From assembly GCF_003390335.1 (NCBI RefSeq), contig NZ_QUOU01000001.1, positions 372,001 through 436,000 of the forward strand: a DNA stretch of 64,000 nucleotides, given 5' to 3'. How positions within the stretch are numbered: the first letter of the stretch is position 1; each line of letters begins with the position of its first letter. Positions 16,920 through 25,223 of this stretch are shown here, piece after piece. The position numbers and the translations under genes were made by a program. The stretch comes from Thalassotalea euphylliae. GTDB taxonomy: Bacteria; Pseudomonadota; Gammaproteobacteria; Enterobacterales; Alteromonadaceae. The notes under the pieces are model-generated. The model was not told the origin of the DNA, searched no databases, and saw only the letters and a program-made list of their open reading frames with translations.

Positions 16920-18038
16920 ATGAAGCGGTTTAGTTTTTGGCTATTGATTATGTTGTTGGCAATTTATAGCCAGTTAGTCGTGGCCAGTCAATTTAAAGTA
17001 GTGGTTATCAACCCTGGAAGTGCTAAGAGCGATACTACCGGTCCTTTCTGGGCAAATGTTCATCAGATTATGCAGGCCGCTGCAGATGATTTAGATATTG
17101 AATTGGTGAGCCTGTTCGCTGAACGCAATCATATTAAAATGAAAGCATTGGCCGTTGACGCCTTAGCACTAAAACCAGACTATGTAATCATAGTCAACGA
17201 GAAAGGCGTTGGTATAGAGCTGGTTAGAGTTTTTGCAAAAAATAAAATCCCCGTTTTTGCGCTACTAAATGGATTCAACGATAAAGAGCGTGAGAGCTTA
17301 TCTGAATCAGAGCAAAAATCCCTCATTGGTAGTGTTGTGCCGGATAACAGGAAAGCAGGTGAACACTTATTGAGTGAGTTGATTTCATTGCATGAAAATA
17401 CCTCTGATTCAATTAATTTACTTGCCTTGAGAGGAGACTTTGCGTCTGCTGCGGCTACTGAAAGAGAACATGGTCTACAGCAGGCCTTATCAGTACATAA
17501 GCAGGTCAGGTTAATAGATTACCCCGTCGGTAACTGGTCAAAGGGTCAAGCTTATACAACGGTAAAGGGCATTCTTCAACGCGCACGTGTTGATATAATT
17601 TGGTCGGCCAATGATCCTATGGCATTTGGTGCATTGGAAGCAGTACAAGAAGCGAACTTATCTTATCCTGTAACGGTAGGTGGAATGAACTGGGATGAAA
17701 CAAACCTAAATTCAACGATCGATGTTTCATTGGGAGGGCATGTCGTTTTGGGCGCAAAAGCACTTGCCATGCTGGCTGATTATCACCAAAAGGATTTAAA
17801 ACCCTGCGAGATGAATGTTGTTATTGATATTTTTCAGTCGAGTTTAGCTGGAAATATGAGGCGCTTTTTGGAAAATATTGCCGACGACAGCCTATCTGAA
17901 ATCGACTTCTCTCGCTTTTCTCAAGCGCATGCAGAAACGGCGCTTTTTAGCCTAGAAACATTTATCTCACACACTTATCTACCTTTACCTTCAGAGCCGT
18001 TAACTGATAAGGCTTTACTCAAAAGTAACTGCGTTTGA
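16920..18038 (+). CDS. Periplasmic sugar-binding-type protein (type 1 fold)
   Basis: A 372-aa secreted protein with signal peptide MKRFSFWLLIMLLAIYSQ and a type 1 periplasmic-binding fold (FKVVVINPGS, PDYVIIVNEKG, LLALRGDFASAAATEREHGL, IIWSANDPMAFGALEA). Such proteins bind sugars or autoinducers for an ABC importer or a sensor kinase. No permease, ATPase or kinase gene is nearby, so it is an orphan here. I start it at ATG 16920, directly at the signal peptide; an in-frame ATG at 16836 would add 28 unlikely residues. It ends shortly before a stretch that looks like a gene remnant. Confidence 0.8.
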   Translation: MKRFSFWLLIMLLAIYSQLVVASQFKVVVINPGSAKSDTTGPFWANVHQIMQAAADDLDIELVSLFAERNHIKMKALAVDALALKPDYVIIVNEKGVGIELVRVFAKNKIPVFALLNGFNDKERESLSESEQKSLIGSVVPDNRKAGEHLLSELISLHENTSDSINLLALRGDFASAAATEREHGLQQALSVHKQVRLIDYPVGNWSKGQAYTTVKGILQRARVDIIWSANDPMAFGALEAVQEANLSYPVTVGGMNWDETNLNSTIDVSLGGHVVLGAKALAMLADYHQKDLKPCEMNVVIDIFQSSLAGNMRRFLENIADDSLSEIDFSRFSQAHAETALFSLETFISHTYLPLPSEPLTDKALLKSNCV

Positions 18039-18219
18039 ATATTTTGAGCCGCAGCGTGTCAGGGTCAGTGGCTTTAAATTAGCCTTGGGCGGTTTGTTTG
18101 CCGATGGTGTAACGACTCGGGATCACAAAGGAAAAGTGAAAACAACGTCGTTTGGTTCTATTGGACGGTATCTAGAAAAATATGATTTGAGTACCGAGTT
18201 CAAAATATACAAAGGTTGA
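18004..18219 (+). pseudogene. Probable gene remnant, 3' fragment of unknown gene
   Basis: An open frame of about 70 codons with no ATG start. It overlaps the end of the preceding gene in another frame and runs to TGA at 18217. Its translation looks protein-like (RVRVSGFKLALGGLFADGVT, then SFGSIGRYLEKYDL and EFKIYKG) and not like a random frame. I do not recognise the family. It could be the tail of a gene disrupted by rearrangement in this variable gap. Confidence 0.35.
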
Positions 18220-18420
18220 TTGTTGTAGCTAAGAATTTAAATTCTGCGTGTCTGGTACCCCAAATAGATATTTCTTTAAGGCTTTTACTTGGCGTATTTT
18301 TTTTGTACGATGTGTGTTAGTGGGACTAGGGATTGGTTTCTGCTAAGTGAACTCAATTACTACTTATAAAGTTAGTAATAGTGAAGCTAGAGAAATCTCT
18401 CATTAAAAAATGCAAAGGAT

Positions 18421-18825
18421 ATGTACATGTCTTCAATGATATTTTGGAAGTTACTTTTTTGGGTGACATTATTCTGGAGTGGATTTGATATATATAGTCA
18501 AATGGCTACACCTGAAGAGCTCAAGTATCAGATTCCTCTCTACTTAACGATAGTTAATGCGGCTGTAATTTTCTTCTTACTCTACGGTTTGTACGTTTTT
18601 TCGTATCAACCTGTAAAAGTTTTTGGCTTACTTAGATCGTCTAATATTTGGAATGGATGCACTTTAGTCATCTTTATCTCTGCGGCAGCTTCACTATATT
18701 TCGAATTCGGGACTGGAAATTATACTCTTCATGAAGGAGCAATGATTTCAATCATCTCATTGATAGTATTCTTACCTTACGCATATGCACTTACCAGATT
18801 AGCAAAACAGTTTAAAAGGAAGTAA
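18421..18825 (+). CDS. Small integral membrane protein, function unknown
   Basis: A 134-aa protein with four hydrophobic helices: about 6-25 (MIFWKLLFWVTLFWSGFDIY), 37-60, 76-95 and 103-125. The tail is basic (RLAKQFKRK). An AAGGAT ribosome site precedes ATG 18421; ATG 18427 is an alternative. It is followed after 3 bases by another small gene, so the two are likely co-transcribed. No family recognised. Base composition is more AT-rich than the flanking ribosomal genes. Confidence 0.65.
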   Translation: MYMSSMIFWKLLFWVTLFWSGFDIYSQMATPEELKYQIPLYLTIVNAAVIFFLLYGLYVFSYQPVKVFGLLRSSNIWNGCTLVIFISAAASLYFEFGTGNYTLHEGAMISIISLIVFLPYAYALTRLAKQFKRK

Positions 18826-18828
18826 ATA

Positions 18829-19122
18829 ATGAGCTCTTTATTTAGCTTAATTTCATCAACAGGGATGCAGGTTTATACGCTATTTTCTGATAAAAAAACG
18901 GCAAATGAGAATTATCGTAGGGTGCTCCCCAGTCTAAAGAGAATGATTTCTGAACACGGTAGGAACTCCAAGAATGCCCAAGAACTTTTAGATGTGTTGG
19001 TAAGTCTAGCCCCATTTGGTGCTAGAAGAGGGAATTTTAAAAGGCGGTATGTAGATAGACAAAATGGCTGGAGAGAGCTACCAGATTCGCCGGATAGGCT
19101 CCCCTATGGTGTTTGGCACTAA
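18829..19122 (+). CDS. Small basic protein, function unknown
   Basis: A 97-aa protein, hydrophobic at the start (SLFSLISSTGMQVYTLF), then basic and polar with Tyr, Arg and Asn. It ends with a Pro-rich tail (ELPDSPDRLPYGVWH). No recognised domain. The start follows the membrane-protein stop by three bases and an AAGGAAG ribosome site overlaps that gene's end, which supports a two-gene operon. Confidence 0.55.
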   Translation: MSSLFSLISSTGMQVYTLFSDKKTANENYRRVLPSLKRMISEHGRNSKNAQELLDVLVSLAPFGARRGNFKRRYVDRQNGWRELPDSPDRLPYGVWH

Positions 19123-19141
19123 GCTTAAATCGATTTTTAAC

Positions 19142-19200
19142 GGCCAACTGCTCGACATCACTCACTTTGTCGAGCAGCTGGCTCTTTGACTTTTTAGGCT
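19142..19200. terminator. Terminator between convergent genes
   Basis: GGCCAACTGCTCGACA (19142) pairs with TGTCGAGCAGCTGGC (19168) in a long stem with an 11-base loop and one bulge. Plus-strand sequence after it is T-rich (CTTTGACTTTTTAGGC). It separates the small plus-strand gene pair from the minus-strand OsmC-YcaO gene and may serve both. Confidence 0.75.
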
Positions 19201-21374
19201 TTTTTCGCTCTTGCTTGATGCAGCTTTTTATAACTTTCAATCAAACGCAAATGGGGTTCGATGCCTTCCAATGCCATGCTAGTTTCGGTTAAGCCGTGGA
19301 AGTTATCAGTACCATTGATCAAGCCAATTACCTTGACCATACGCTCTTCACCGTACATAAGGGTAAATGCTGTTTGGTAATGCTCAAATTCCAGCTCATC
19401 ATTTAACGCGACTTCTAATGTGTTGTGTACCGCACGGAAGAACATAGTGCGCTCAACCGTATTGTCGTTGTATTGTAAAAAGTCGCCAATGAGTTCAAAG
19501 GCTTGCTCTAAGCCCCCGACCGCCAAGTAGATCAGAATTTTCAATTCGATAATGGTGAGTTGCCCCCATGCCGTATTCTCATCAAACTCAATGCCAATTA
19601 GCGTGCGGATATCGATATAGTTGTCTAACTGACTTTCTTCCAAACGTTCAACTAAATCGATTAACTCGTCTTCTGACAAGCGATGAAGGTTTAATATATC
19701 TTCTCGGTAGTGCAGGGCTTTGTTGGTGTTATCCCAAATCAAATCTTCGACTGGGTAGATTTCTGAATAATCAGGTACCAAAATACGACACGCCGTAGCG
19801 CCTAAATCATCGTAAGTGGCGATATACACTTCTTTACCGAGTGATTCTAAAATGGCGAGTAGCTGCTGGTTTTCTTCTTCATTTGTGCCGGAGAAATCCC
19901 ATTCCGCAAACTCGTAATCTGCTTTGCTACTAAAGAAACGCCATGAAATCACACCGGTTGAATCGATAAAGTGTTCAACAAAGTTTTCAGGCTCTTGCAC
20001 TGCCATGCTATTAAAGGTTGGCTTAGGTACATCGTTTAATCCCTCAAAGCTTCTGCCTTGGAGTAACTCGGTTAAACTGCGCTCTAATGCCACTTCAAAA
20101 CTTGGATGTGCACCAAATGAGGCAAACACGCCACCTGTTCTTGGGTTCATCAGGGTGACACACATCACTGGGAATTGACCGCCAAGTGAAGCATCTTTCA
20201 CAACGACAGGGAAGCCTTGCTCTTCCAAACCTTGAATTCCCGCGAGAATGCTTGGGTACTTTTTGAGTACTGATAGCGGGACATCCGGTAGTACAATTTC
20301 TTGTTCAATGATCTGGCGTTTAACGGCGCGTTCAAAAATTTCCGATAAACACTGCACTTGTGCTTCAAAAATATTGTTGCCAGCGCTCATGCCGTTGCTG
20401 AGGAATAAATTCTCAATCAGGTTCGATGGGAAGTACACCGTTTCACCGTCTGAATGGCGCTGATAGGGCAGGGCAACGATACCGCGCTCAATATTACCTG
20501 AGTTAGTATCAATTAAATGCGAACCACACAGTTCGTCATCCGGATTATAAATGCCCAAAGTGTAGTCATCCAAAAGGCCTGACGGTAAGCTGTCATCTTC
20601 GGTTAGCTGGAACCACTTTTCATTTGGATAGTGTACAAAATCAGCGTTCGCTATTTCTTCACCGAAAAATTGATCGTTGTAAAAGAAGTTGCAGTTTAGG
20701 CGTTCAATAAATTCACCAAGCGCCGAACATAATGCACTTTCTTTGGTTGCCCCTTTACCATTGGTAAAGCACATTGGCGAAGCTGCATCACGAATATTGA
20801 GAGACCAAACATTTGGCACTATATTGCGCCACGAGGTGACTTCGATTTTCATGCCCAACTCTTCGAGAATACCCGTCATGTTCTCGATGGTTTTTTCTAG
20901 CGGTAAGTCTTTACCTAGAATGTAGGTCGAAGCCTCTTCATCCGGCGCTACCATGATCATGGCTTGGTTATCGGCGTCTAGGTTATCAACGGTTTCTATT
21001 TTGAACTCAGGGCCAGTTTGCACCACTTTCTTAACGGTACAGCGATCAATAGAGCGCAGAATTCCTTTCTTGTCTTTCTCCGAAATATCGTCTGGTAATT
21101 CAACGTTAATCTGGAAGATTTGATTGTAGCGATCTTCAGGGTCGACAATATTGTTTTGTGATAGGCGAATATTATCGGTAGAAATATCTCTGGCCTTACA
21201 GTACACCTTAATAAAATAAGCAGCACATAGCGCAGAAGACGCTAAAAAGTAATCAAATGGGCTAGGTGCTGAACCATCGCCTTTATAGCGAATAGGTTGG
21301 TCAGCGATAACCGTAAAGTCATCAAACTTCGCTTCTAAGCGAAGGTTGTCAAGAAAGTTAACCTTGATTTCCAT
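19194..21374 (-). CDS. ycaO: OsmC-YcaO fusion protein
   Basis: A 726-aa protein. Residues 1-140 form an OsmC-like domain (YKGDGSAPSPFDYFLASSAL, with C50 in SSALCAAY and C59). Residues about 185-590 form the ATP-binding YcaO domain (NGKGATKESALCSALGEFIE, then AQVQCLSEIFERAVKRQIIE). The C-terminal 130 residues are helical. YcaO enzymes activate amide oxygens with ATP; E. coli YcaO promotes RimO-dependent beta-methylthiolation of ribosomal protein S12. Its placement between two ribosomal operons suits that role, although the gene is on the opposite strand. The OsmC fusion is longer than the E. coli form and is common in marine gammaproteobacteria. Confidence 0.9.
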   Translation of the reverse strand: MEIKVNFLDNLRLEAKFDDFTVIADQPIRYKGDGSAPSPFDYFLASSALCAAYFIKVYCKARDISTDNIRLSQNNIVDPEDRYNQIFQINVELPDDISEKDKKGILRSIDRCTVKKVVQTGPEFKIETVDNLDADNQAMIMVAPDEEASTYILGKDLPLEKTIENMTGILEELGMKIEVTSWRNIVPNVWSLNIRDAASPMCFTNGKGATKESALCSALGEFIERLNCNFFYNDQFFGEEIANADFVHYPNEKWFQLTEDDSLPSGLLDDYTLGIYNPDDELCGSHLIDTNSGNIERGIVALPYQRHSDGETVYFPSNLIENLFLSNGMSAGNNIFEAQVQCLSEIFERAVKRQIIEQEIVLPDVPLSVLKKYPSILAGIQGLEEQGFPVVVKDASLGGQFPVMCVTLMNPRTGGVFASFGAHPSFEVALERSLTELLQGRSFEGLNDVPKPTFNSMAVQEPENFVEHFIDSTGVISWRFFSSKADYEFAEWDFSGTNEEENQQLLAILESLGKEVYIATYDDLGATACRILVPDYSEIYPVEDLIWDNTNKALHYREDILNLHRLSEDELIDLVERLEESQLDNYIDIRTLIGIEFDENTAWGQLTIIELKILIYLAVGGLEQAFELIGDFLQYNDNTVERTMFFRAVHNTLEVALNDELEFEHYQTAFTLMYGEERMVKVIGLINGTDNFHGLTETSMALEGIEPHLRLIESYKKLHQARAKKA

Positions 21375-22234
21375 GAGGGGATCCTAATAACACACGAGTA
21401 ACTTATAGGAGGAAAGTTACTGTTTTGCAGAGCAGCTAAATAACGGCGCTCATGCGATAGTAAGTAGTTGCGTAATTATCGGTGTTTTTAGCGGAATAGT
21501 CTTGGAAAAATTGTTACTTTGTGGCGGTAGCATCAGCTAATTTTTCAAAGCAGCATGGTGAAATAGGCTATGTTGAGCCTAGCTTGCCCATAAAAGTTCG
21601 CTAATAAAAGCTCACCCATGACAAGTCGTCTCTGATAGCTAAAAACCTTGCTATCGTTTGCTTTGGTTTAATCCAAATTTGATACAGCGTAATGTTTGCC
21701 TTAGTGTCATTCTCTTGAACTCTCGACTACTTGCGAACCTTGCCTCGTGCAAATATCCACAGACGTGATCTAAGTGACGGCAAATAGCACTGTCGCGAAT
21801 TTATTTGGCTTTCCCTGCGTCTTGCGGCAGCGCTATTTAGCGTAAATAGACGAAGTTAAAAACGTTACCTTGGAAAATAGCAGTACATTACCCCAAGGTG
21901 TGACGGAGTTTGCAGTAGGGGATAACAAGAAAGATAAAGTGCTAGCTTTTAAAAATCAGCTCAATCCCTTTTTTGAGGAGCCAAGTACCGAAAAAAAGCA
22001 ATAAGTGATGAACCACGAAGTGGAAATTGAAAGCGTTGTAACTCAAAAGCTCTTGTTAAATATGACTAAAACCTGACCATGAGATGGAAACGCTCGATAA
22101 CTAATTGATACAGCTGTTTGCGATCTCCTCAGGGTAAAATAACCACGCTAGCGATAGCTAGTTACCCATTTTTAGTCGTTAATTTCACCCGTTAATATAA
22201 TTGCTCAAATAAAGTACCATTTTAAAATAGGTGG
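21375..22234. other. Long gap between the OsmC-YcaO gene and the spc operon
   Basis: About 860 bases without an intact gene. It probably holds the promoter of the OsmC-YcaO gene at its left end. One open fragment ending at 22004 may be a gene remnant. Small dyads such as GCTAGCGATAGCTAG (near 22149) occur. I see no tRNA or recognisable RNA gene. Confidence 0.5.
21846..22004 (+). pseudogene. Possible gene remnant
   Basis: A 52-codon open stretch without a start codon ending in TAA. Its translation is compositionally protein-like (NSSTLPQGVTEFAVGDNKKD, then LAFKNQLNPFFEEPSTEKK). I do not recognise the parent family. It could be chance; the lack of frameshift-free upstream sequence argues for decay rather than a short gene. 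Confidence 0.25.
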
Positions 22235-22243
22235 TGTTATAAT
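22235..22243 (+). promoter_or_regulatory. Extended -10 promoter candidate of the spc operon
   Basis: TGTTATAAT gives a consensus TATAAT at 22238-22243 with the TGN extension. The matching -35 region (TACCAT) is poor, as is common for extended -10 promoters. Since terminators end the S10 transcript 6 kb upstream, the spc operon needs its own promoter, and this lies about 90 bases before rplN. Confidence 0.6.
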
Positions 22244-22332
22244 CTCGCGCCCGCCGAATTCCGGTTGGGTTTTAAAGGCAGTGACGGGTCAAATTTCTGG
22301 CCTTGAATTTATTAACAGCGGAGCACATATAT

Positions 22333-22701
22333 ATGATCCAAATGCAATCACAGCTTGATGTTGCTGATAACAGTGGCGCAAAGCGTGTACAGTGTATAAA
22401 GGTCCTTGGTGGCTCGCACCGTCGCTACGCACGCATTGGCGATATCATCAAAGTTGCAGTGAAGGAAGCTATTCCTCGCGGCAAAGTTAAAAAAGGTGAT
22501 GTTTTAAACGCGGTAGTGGTGCGCACTAAAAAGGGCGTACGTCGTTCAGATGGTTCTACCATTCGTTTCGACGGCAACTCGGCAGTAATGTTAAATGCTA
22601 ACTTACAGCCAATTGGTACTCGTATTTTCGGGCCAGTAACACGTGAACTACGAACTGAAAAGTTCATGAAAATCGTGTCACTAGCACCAGAAGTACTATA
22701 A
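22333..22701 (+). CDS. rplN: 50S ribosomal protein L14
   Basis: A 122-aa L14 starting MIQMQSQLDVADNSGAKRVQ, first gene of the spc operon. L14 sits at the subunit interface and is the target of the silencing factor RsfS. I chose ATG 22333, after the family N-terminus, over an upstream TTG at 22303. Confidence 0.97.
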   Translation: MIQMQSQLDVADNSGAKRVQCIKVLGGSHRRYARIGDIIKVAVKEAIPRGKVKKGDVLNAVVVRTKKGVRRSDGSTIRFDGNSAVMLNANLQPIGTRIFGPVTRELRTEKFMKIVSLAPEVL

Positions 22702-22713
22702 GGAGTCACGATA

Positions 22714-23028
22714 ATGGCATCTAAGATTCGTCGTGATGATGAAGTAATCGTACTTGCAGGTAAAGACAAGGGCAAAACTGGTAAAGTTACCAAAGTGCTT
22801 GTTGAAGACAGCAAAGTATTTGTGGAAGGCGTTAACTTAGTCAAGAAGCACCAGAAGCCTGTACCTCAGTTACAGCAAGCTGGCGGCATCATTGAAAAAG
22901 AAGCACCAATCCACGTTTCAAACGTAGCGATCGTTAACCCTGCGACGGGCAAAGCGGATCGTGTTGGTTTTAGAATTGAAGACGGCAAAAAAGTTCGTTT
23001 CTTCAAGTCTAATAACGAATTAGTTTAA
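22714..23028 (+). CDS. rplX: 50S ribosomal protein L24
   Basis: A 104-aa L24 with the KOW motif (DEVIVLAGKDKGKTGKV), an assembly initiator at the 5' end of 23S rRNA. Follows rplN by 12 bases with an AAGGAG ribosome site. Confidence 0.98.
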   Translation: MASKIRRDDEVIVLAGKDKGKTGKVTKVLVEDSKVFVEGVNLVKKHQKPVPQLQQAGGIIEKEAPIHVSNVAIVNPATGKADRVGFRIEDGKKVRFFKSNNELV

Positions 23029-23043
23029 TTATTGGAGTAAACG

Positions 23044-23583
23044 ATGGCGAAACTGCATGATTTTTACAAAGATACAGTTGTTGCAGAACTTCAAAAGAAG
23101 TTCGAATACAAAAGTGTCATGCAAGTCCCTCGGATTGAAAAGATCACCCTAAACATGGGTGTTGGTGAAGCTATTACTGATAAAAAAGTATTAGAAAACG
23201 CCACAAATGATCTTACTGCAATCTCAGGTCAAAAGCCTTTAATCACGAAAGCACGCAAATCAGTTGCTGGCTTCAAAATTCGTGAAGGCTACCCTATTGG
23301 CGCAAAAGTAACTCTGCGCGGTGAGCGCATGTGGGAATTCTTAGAGCGTTTAATCTCTATTTCAGTTCCTCGTATCCGTGACTTCCGTGGCTTGAACCCT
23401 AAATCGTTCGATGGCCGTGGTAACTACAGCATGGGCGTGCGTGAGCAAATCATTTTCCCTGAAATCGACTACGATAAAGTCGATAAGATCCGTGGTATGG
23501 ATATTACTATCACTACTACTGCGGCATCTGACGAGGAAGGTCGTGCTTTGCTGACTGCCTTTAACTTCCCGTTCAAGAAATAA
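23044..23583 (+). CDS. rplE: 50S ribosomal protein L5
   Basis: A 179-aa L5 with KITLNMGVGEAITDKK and the 5S rRNA-contacting central region. It begins MAKLHDFYKD. The first codons use CTG and CAT where this cluster usually prefers TTA and CAC. That start region corresponds to the S8 translational control site known from E. coli. Confidence 0.98.
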   Translation: MAKLHDFYKDTVVAELQKKFEYKSVMQVPRIEKITLNMGVGEAITDKKVLENATNDLTAISGQKPLITKARKSVAGFKIREGYPIGAKVTLRGERMWEFLERLISISVPRIRDFRGLNPKSFDGRGNYSMGVREQIIFPEIDYDKVDKIRGMDITITTTAASDEEGRALLTAFNFPFKK

Positions 23584-23594
23584 GGTGTAGAGTT

Positions 23595-23900
23595 ATGGCT
23601 AAATCATCTATGAAAGCACGCGAAGCTAAGCGCACTAAATTAGTCGCTAAGTACGCAGAAAAGCGCCGTGCACTTAAAGAAATTATCTCAAACGTAAACT
23701 CTTCTGAAGAAGAGCGTTGGGATGCAGTATTAAAACTTCAATCTTTACCACGTGATTCAAGTTCTTCACGTCAACGTAACCGTTGTAACGTAACTGGCCG
23801 TCCACACGGTTACTTACGCAAGTTCGGTTTAAGCCGTATCAAGTTGCGTGAGCACATGATGCGCGGTGAAGTACCTGGTCTTAAGAAAGCTAGTTGGTAA
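23595..23900 (+). CDS. rpsN: 30S ribosomal protein S14
   Basis: A 101-aa S14 of the long, zinc-free type (no CxxC motifs). It carries QRNRCNVTGRPHGYLRKFGL and binds the 16S 3' major domain. Stop and the next ribosome site (TAAGGAGA) are adjacent. Confidence 0.98.
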   Translation: MAKSSMKAREAKRTKLVAKYAEKRRALKEIISNVNSSEEERWDAVLKLQSLPRDSSSSRQRNRCNVTGRPHGYLRKFGLSRIKLREHMMRGEVPGLKKASW

Positions 23901-23916
23901 TAAGGAGAAAGCAATT

Positions 23917-24306
23917 ATGATGACTGATCCTATCGCGGACATGTTTACACGCATCCGCAACGGTCAAGCTGCAACTAAAACTGCAGTAACTATGCCTTCT
24001 TCAAAGCTAAAAGTAGCTATTGCTAACTTGCTTAAAGAAGAAGGTTACATTTCAGATTTCGCAGTTGCAGGTGAAGCAAAACCTGAACTAACTGTTGAGT
24101 TGAAATACTTCGAAGGTAAAGAAGTAATCGAAACAATCAAACGTGTTTCTCGTCCAGGTCTACGTGTCTACAAAGGTCGTGACGAATTACCACAAGTATT
24201 AGCAGGCTTAGGTATTGCTATTGTTTCTACTTCTAAAGGTTTAATGACTGATCGCGCTGCTCGCACTGCGGGCCTAGGTGGCGAGATCATTGGTTTCGTA
24301 GCGTAA
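23917..24306 (+). CDS. rpsH: 30S ribosomal protein S8
   Basis: A 129-aa S8 (MTDPIADMFTRIRNGQ), with the C-terminal STSKGLMTDRAARTAGLGGE RNA-binding region. In E. coli S8 represses the spc operon by binding near the rplE start. Two adjacent ATGs exist; I use 23917, eight bases after AAGGAGA, while 23920 is equally possible. Confidence 0.97.
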   Translation: MMTDPIADMFTRIRNGQAATKTAVTMPSSKLKVAIANLLKEEGYISDFAVAGEAKPELTVELKYFEGKEVIETIKRVSRPGLRVYKGRDELPQVLAGLGIAIVSTSKGLMTDRAARTAGLGGEIIGFVA

Positions 24307-24317
24307 GGAGCAAGAAT

Positions 24318-24851
24318 ATGTCTCGTGTTGCAAAAGCACCTGTGTCAATTCCTGCTGGCGTTACTGTTACGTTATCAGGTCAAGACATTACTGTTAAAGG
24401 TCCACAAGGCGAACTTTCTCGCACTATCAACAGCTTAGTAAACGTTGCTCAAGAAGGCGACACACTTACTACAACTGTTGCTGAAGAAAGCAAAGCGGCG
24501 TGGATGCAAGCTGGTACAGCGCGCGCTAACATCAACAACATGGTGGAAGGCGTAAGCAAAGGCTTCACTAAGAAATTAATTCTTAATGGTGTTGGTTACC
24601 GTGCAAAAGCTGCTGGTAAAGTGTTAAACCTTTCTTTAGGTTTCTCTCACCCAGTTGATCACGCTATTCCTGAAGGAATCAAGTGTGAAACTCCTAGCCA
24701 AACTGAAGTTGTACTTACAGGTGCAGACAAGCAGTTGGTTGGTCAAGTTGCTGCAAACATTCGTTCATACCGTGAGCCAGAGCCTTACAAAGGTAAAGGT
24801 ATCCGTTACGATGACGAACACGTTCGCCGTAAAGAAGCTAAGAAGAAGTAG
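24318..24851 (+). CDS. rplF: 50S ribosomal protein L6
   Basis: A 177-aa L6 made of two related domains and ending in the typical EPYKGKGIRYDDEHVRRKEA tail. It binds near the sarcin-ricin loop. Standard position between rpsH and rplR. Confidence 0.98.
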   Translation: MSRVAKAPVSIPAGVTVTLSGQDITVKGPQGELSRTINSLVNVAQEGDTLTTTVAEESKAAWMQAGTARANINNMVEGVSKGFTKKLILNGVGYRAKAAGKVLNLSLGFSHPVDHAIPEGIKCETPSQTEVVLTGADKQLVGQVAANIRSYREPEPYKGKGIRYDDEHVRRKEAKKK

Positions 24852-24860
24852 GGTAATACG

Positions 24861-25214
24861 ATGGATAAGAAAACATCTCGTTTACGCCGTGCAAAACGTG
24901 CACGTGCAAAAATCAGCGAGTTGGGTGCGAATCGTTTAGTCGTATTCCGTACTCCTCGTCACATTTACGCACAACTTATCGCTCCAACTGGTTCTGAAGT
25001 AGTTGCTTCTGCATCTACTCTAGACAAAGAAGTGAAAGCACAAGTTGAAAAAACTGGTAACATCGCTGCAGCAACTGCTGTAGGTAAAGCAATCGCAGAA
25101 CGCGCAAAAGCTAAAGGCATTGAGTCTGTAGCATTTGATCGCTCTGGTTTCCGTTACCACGGTCGCGTAAAAGCGTTAGCAGAAGCAGCTCGTGAAGCTG
25201 GCCTTCAGTTCTAG
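24861..25214 (+). CDS. rplR: 50S ribosomal protein L18
   Basis: A 117-aa L18 (MDKKTSRLRRAKRARAKI) with FDRSGFRYHGRVKALAEAAR at the C-terminus. It binds 5S rRNA together with L5. Confidence 0.98.
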   Translation: MDKKTSRLRRAKRARAKISELGANRLVVFRTPRHIYAQLIAPTGSEVVASASTLDKEVKAQVEKTGNIAAATAVGKAIAERAKAKGIESVAFDRSGFRYHGRVKALAEAAREAGLQF

Positions 25215-25223
25215 GAGTTGATC

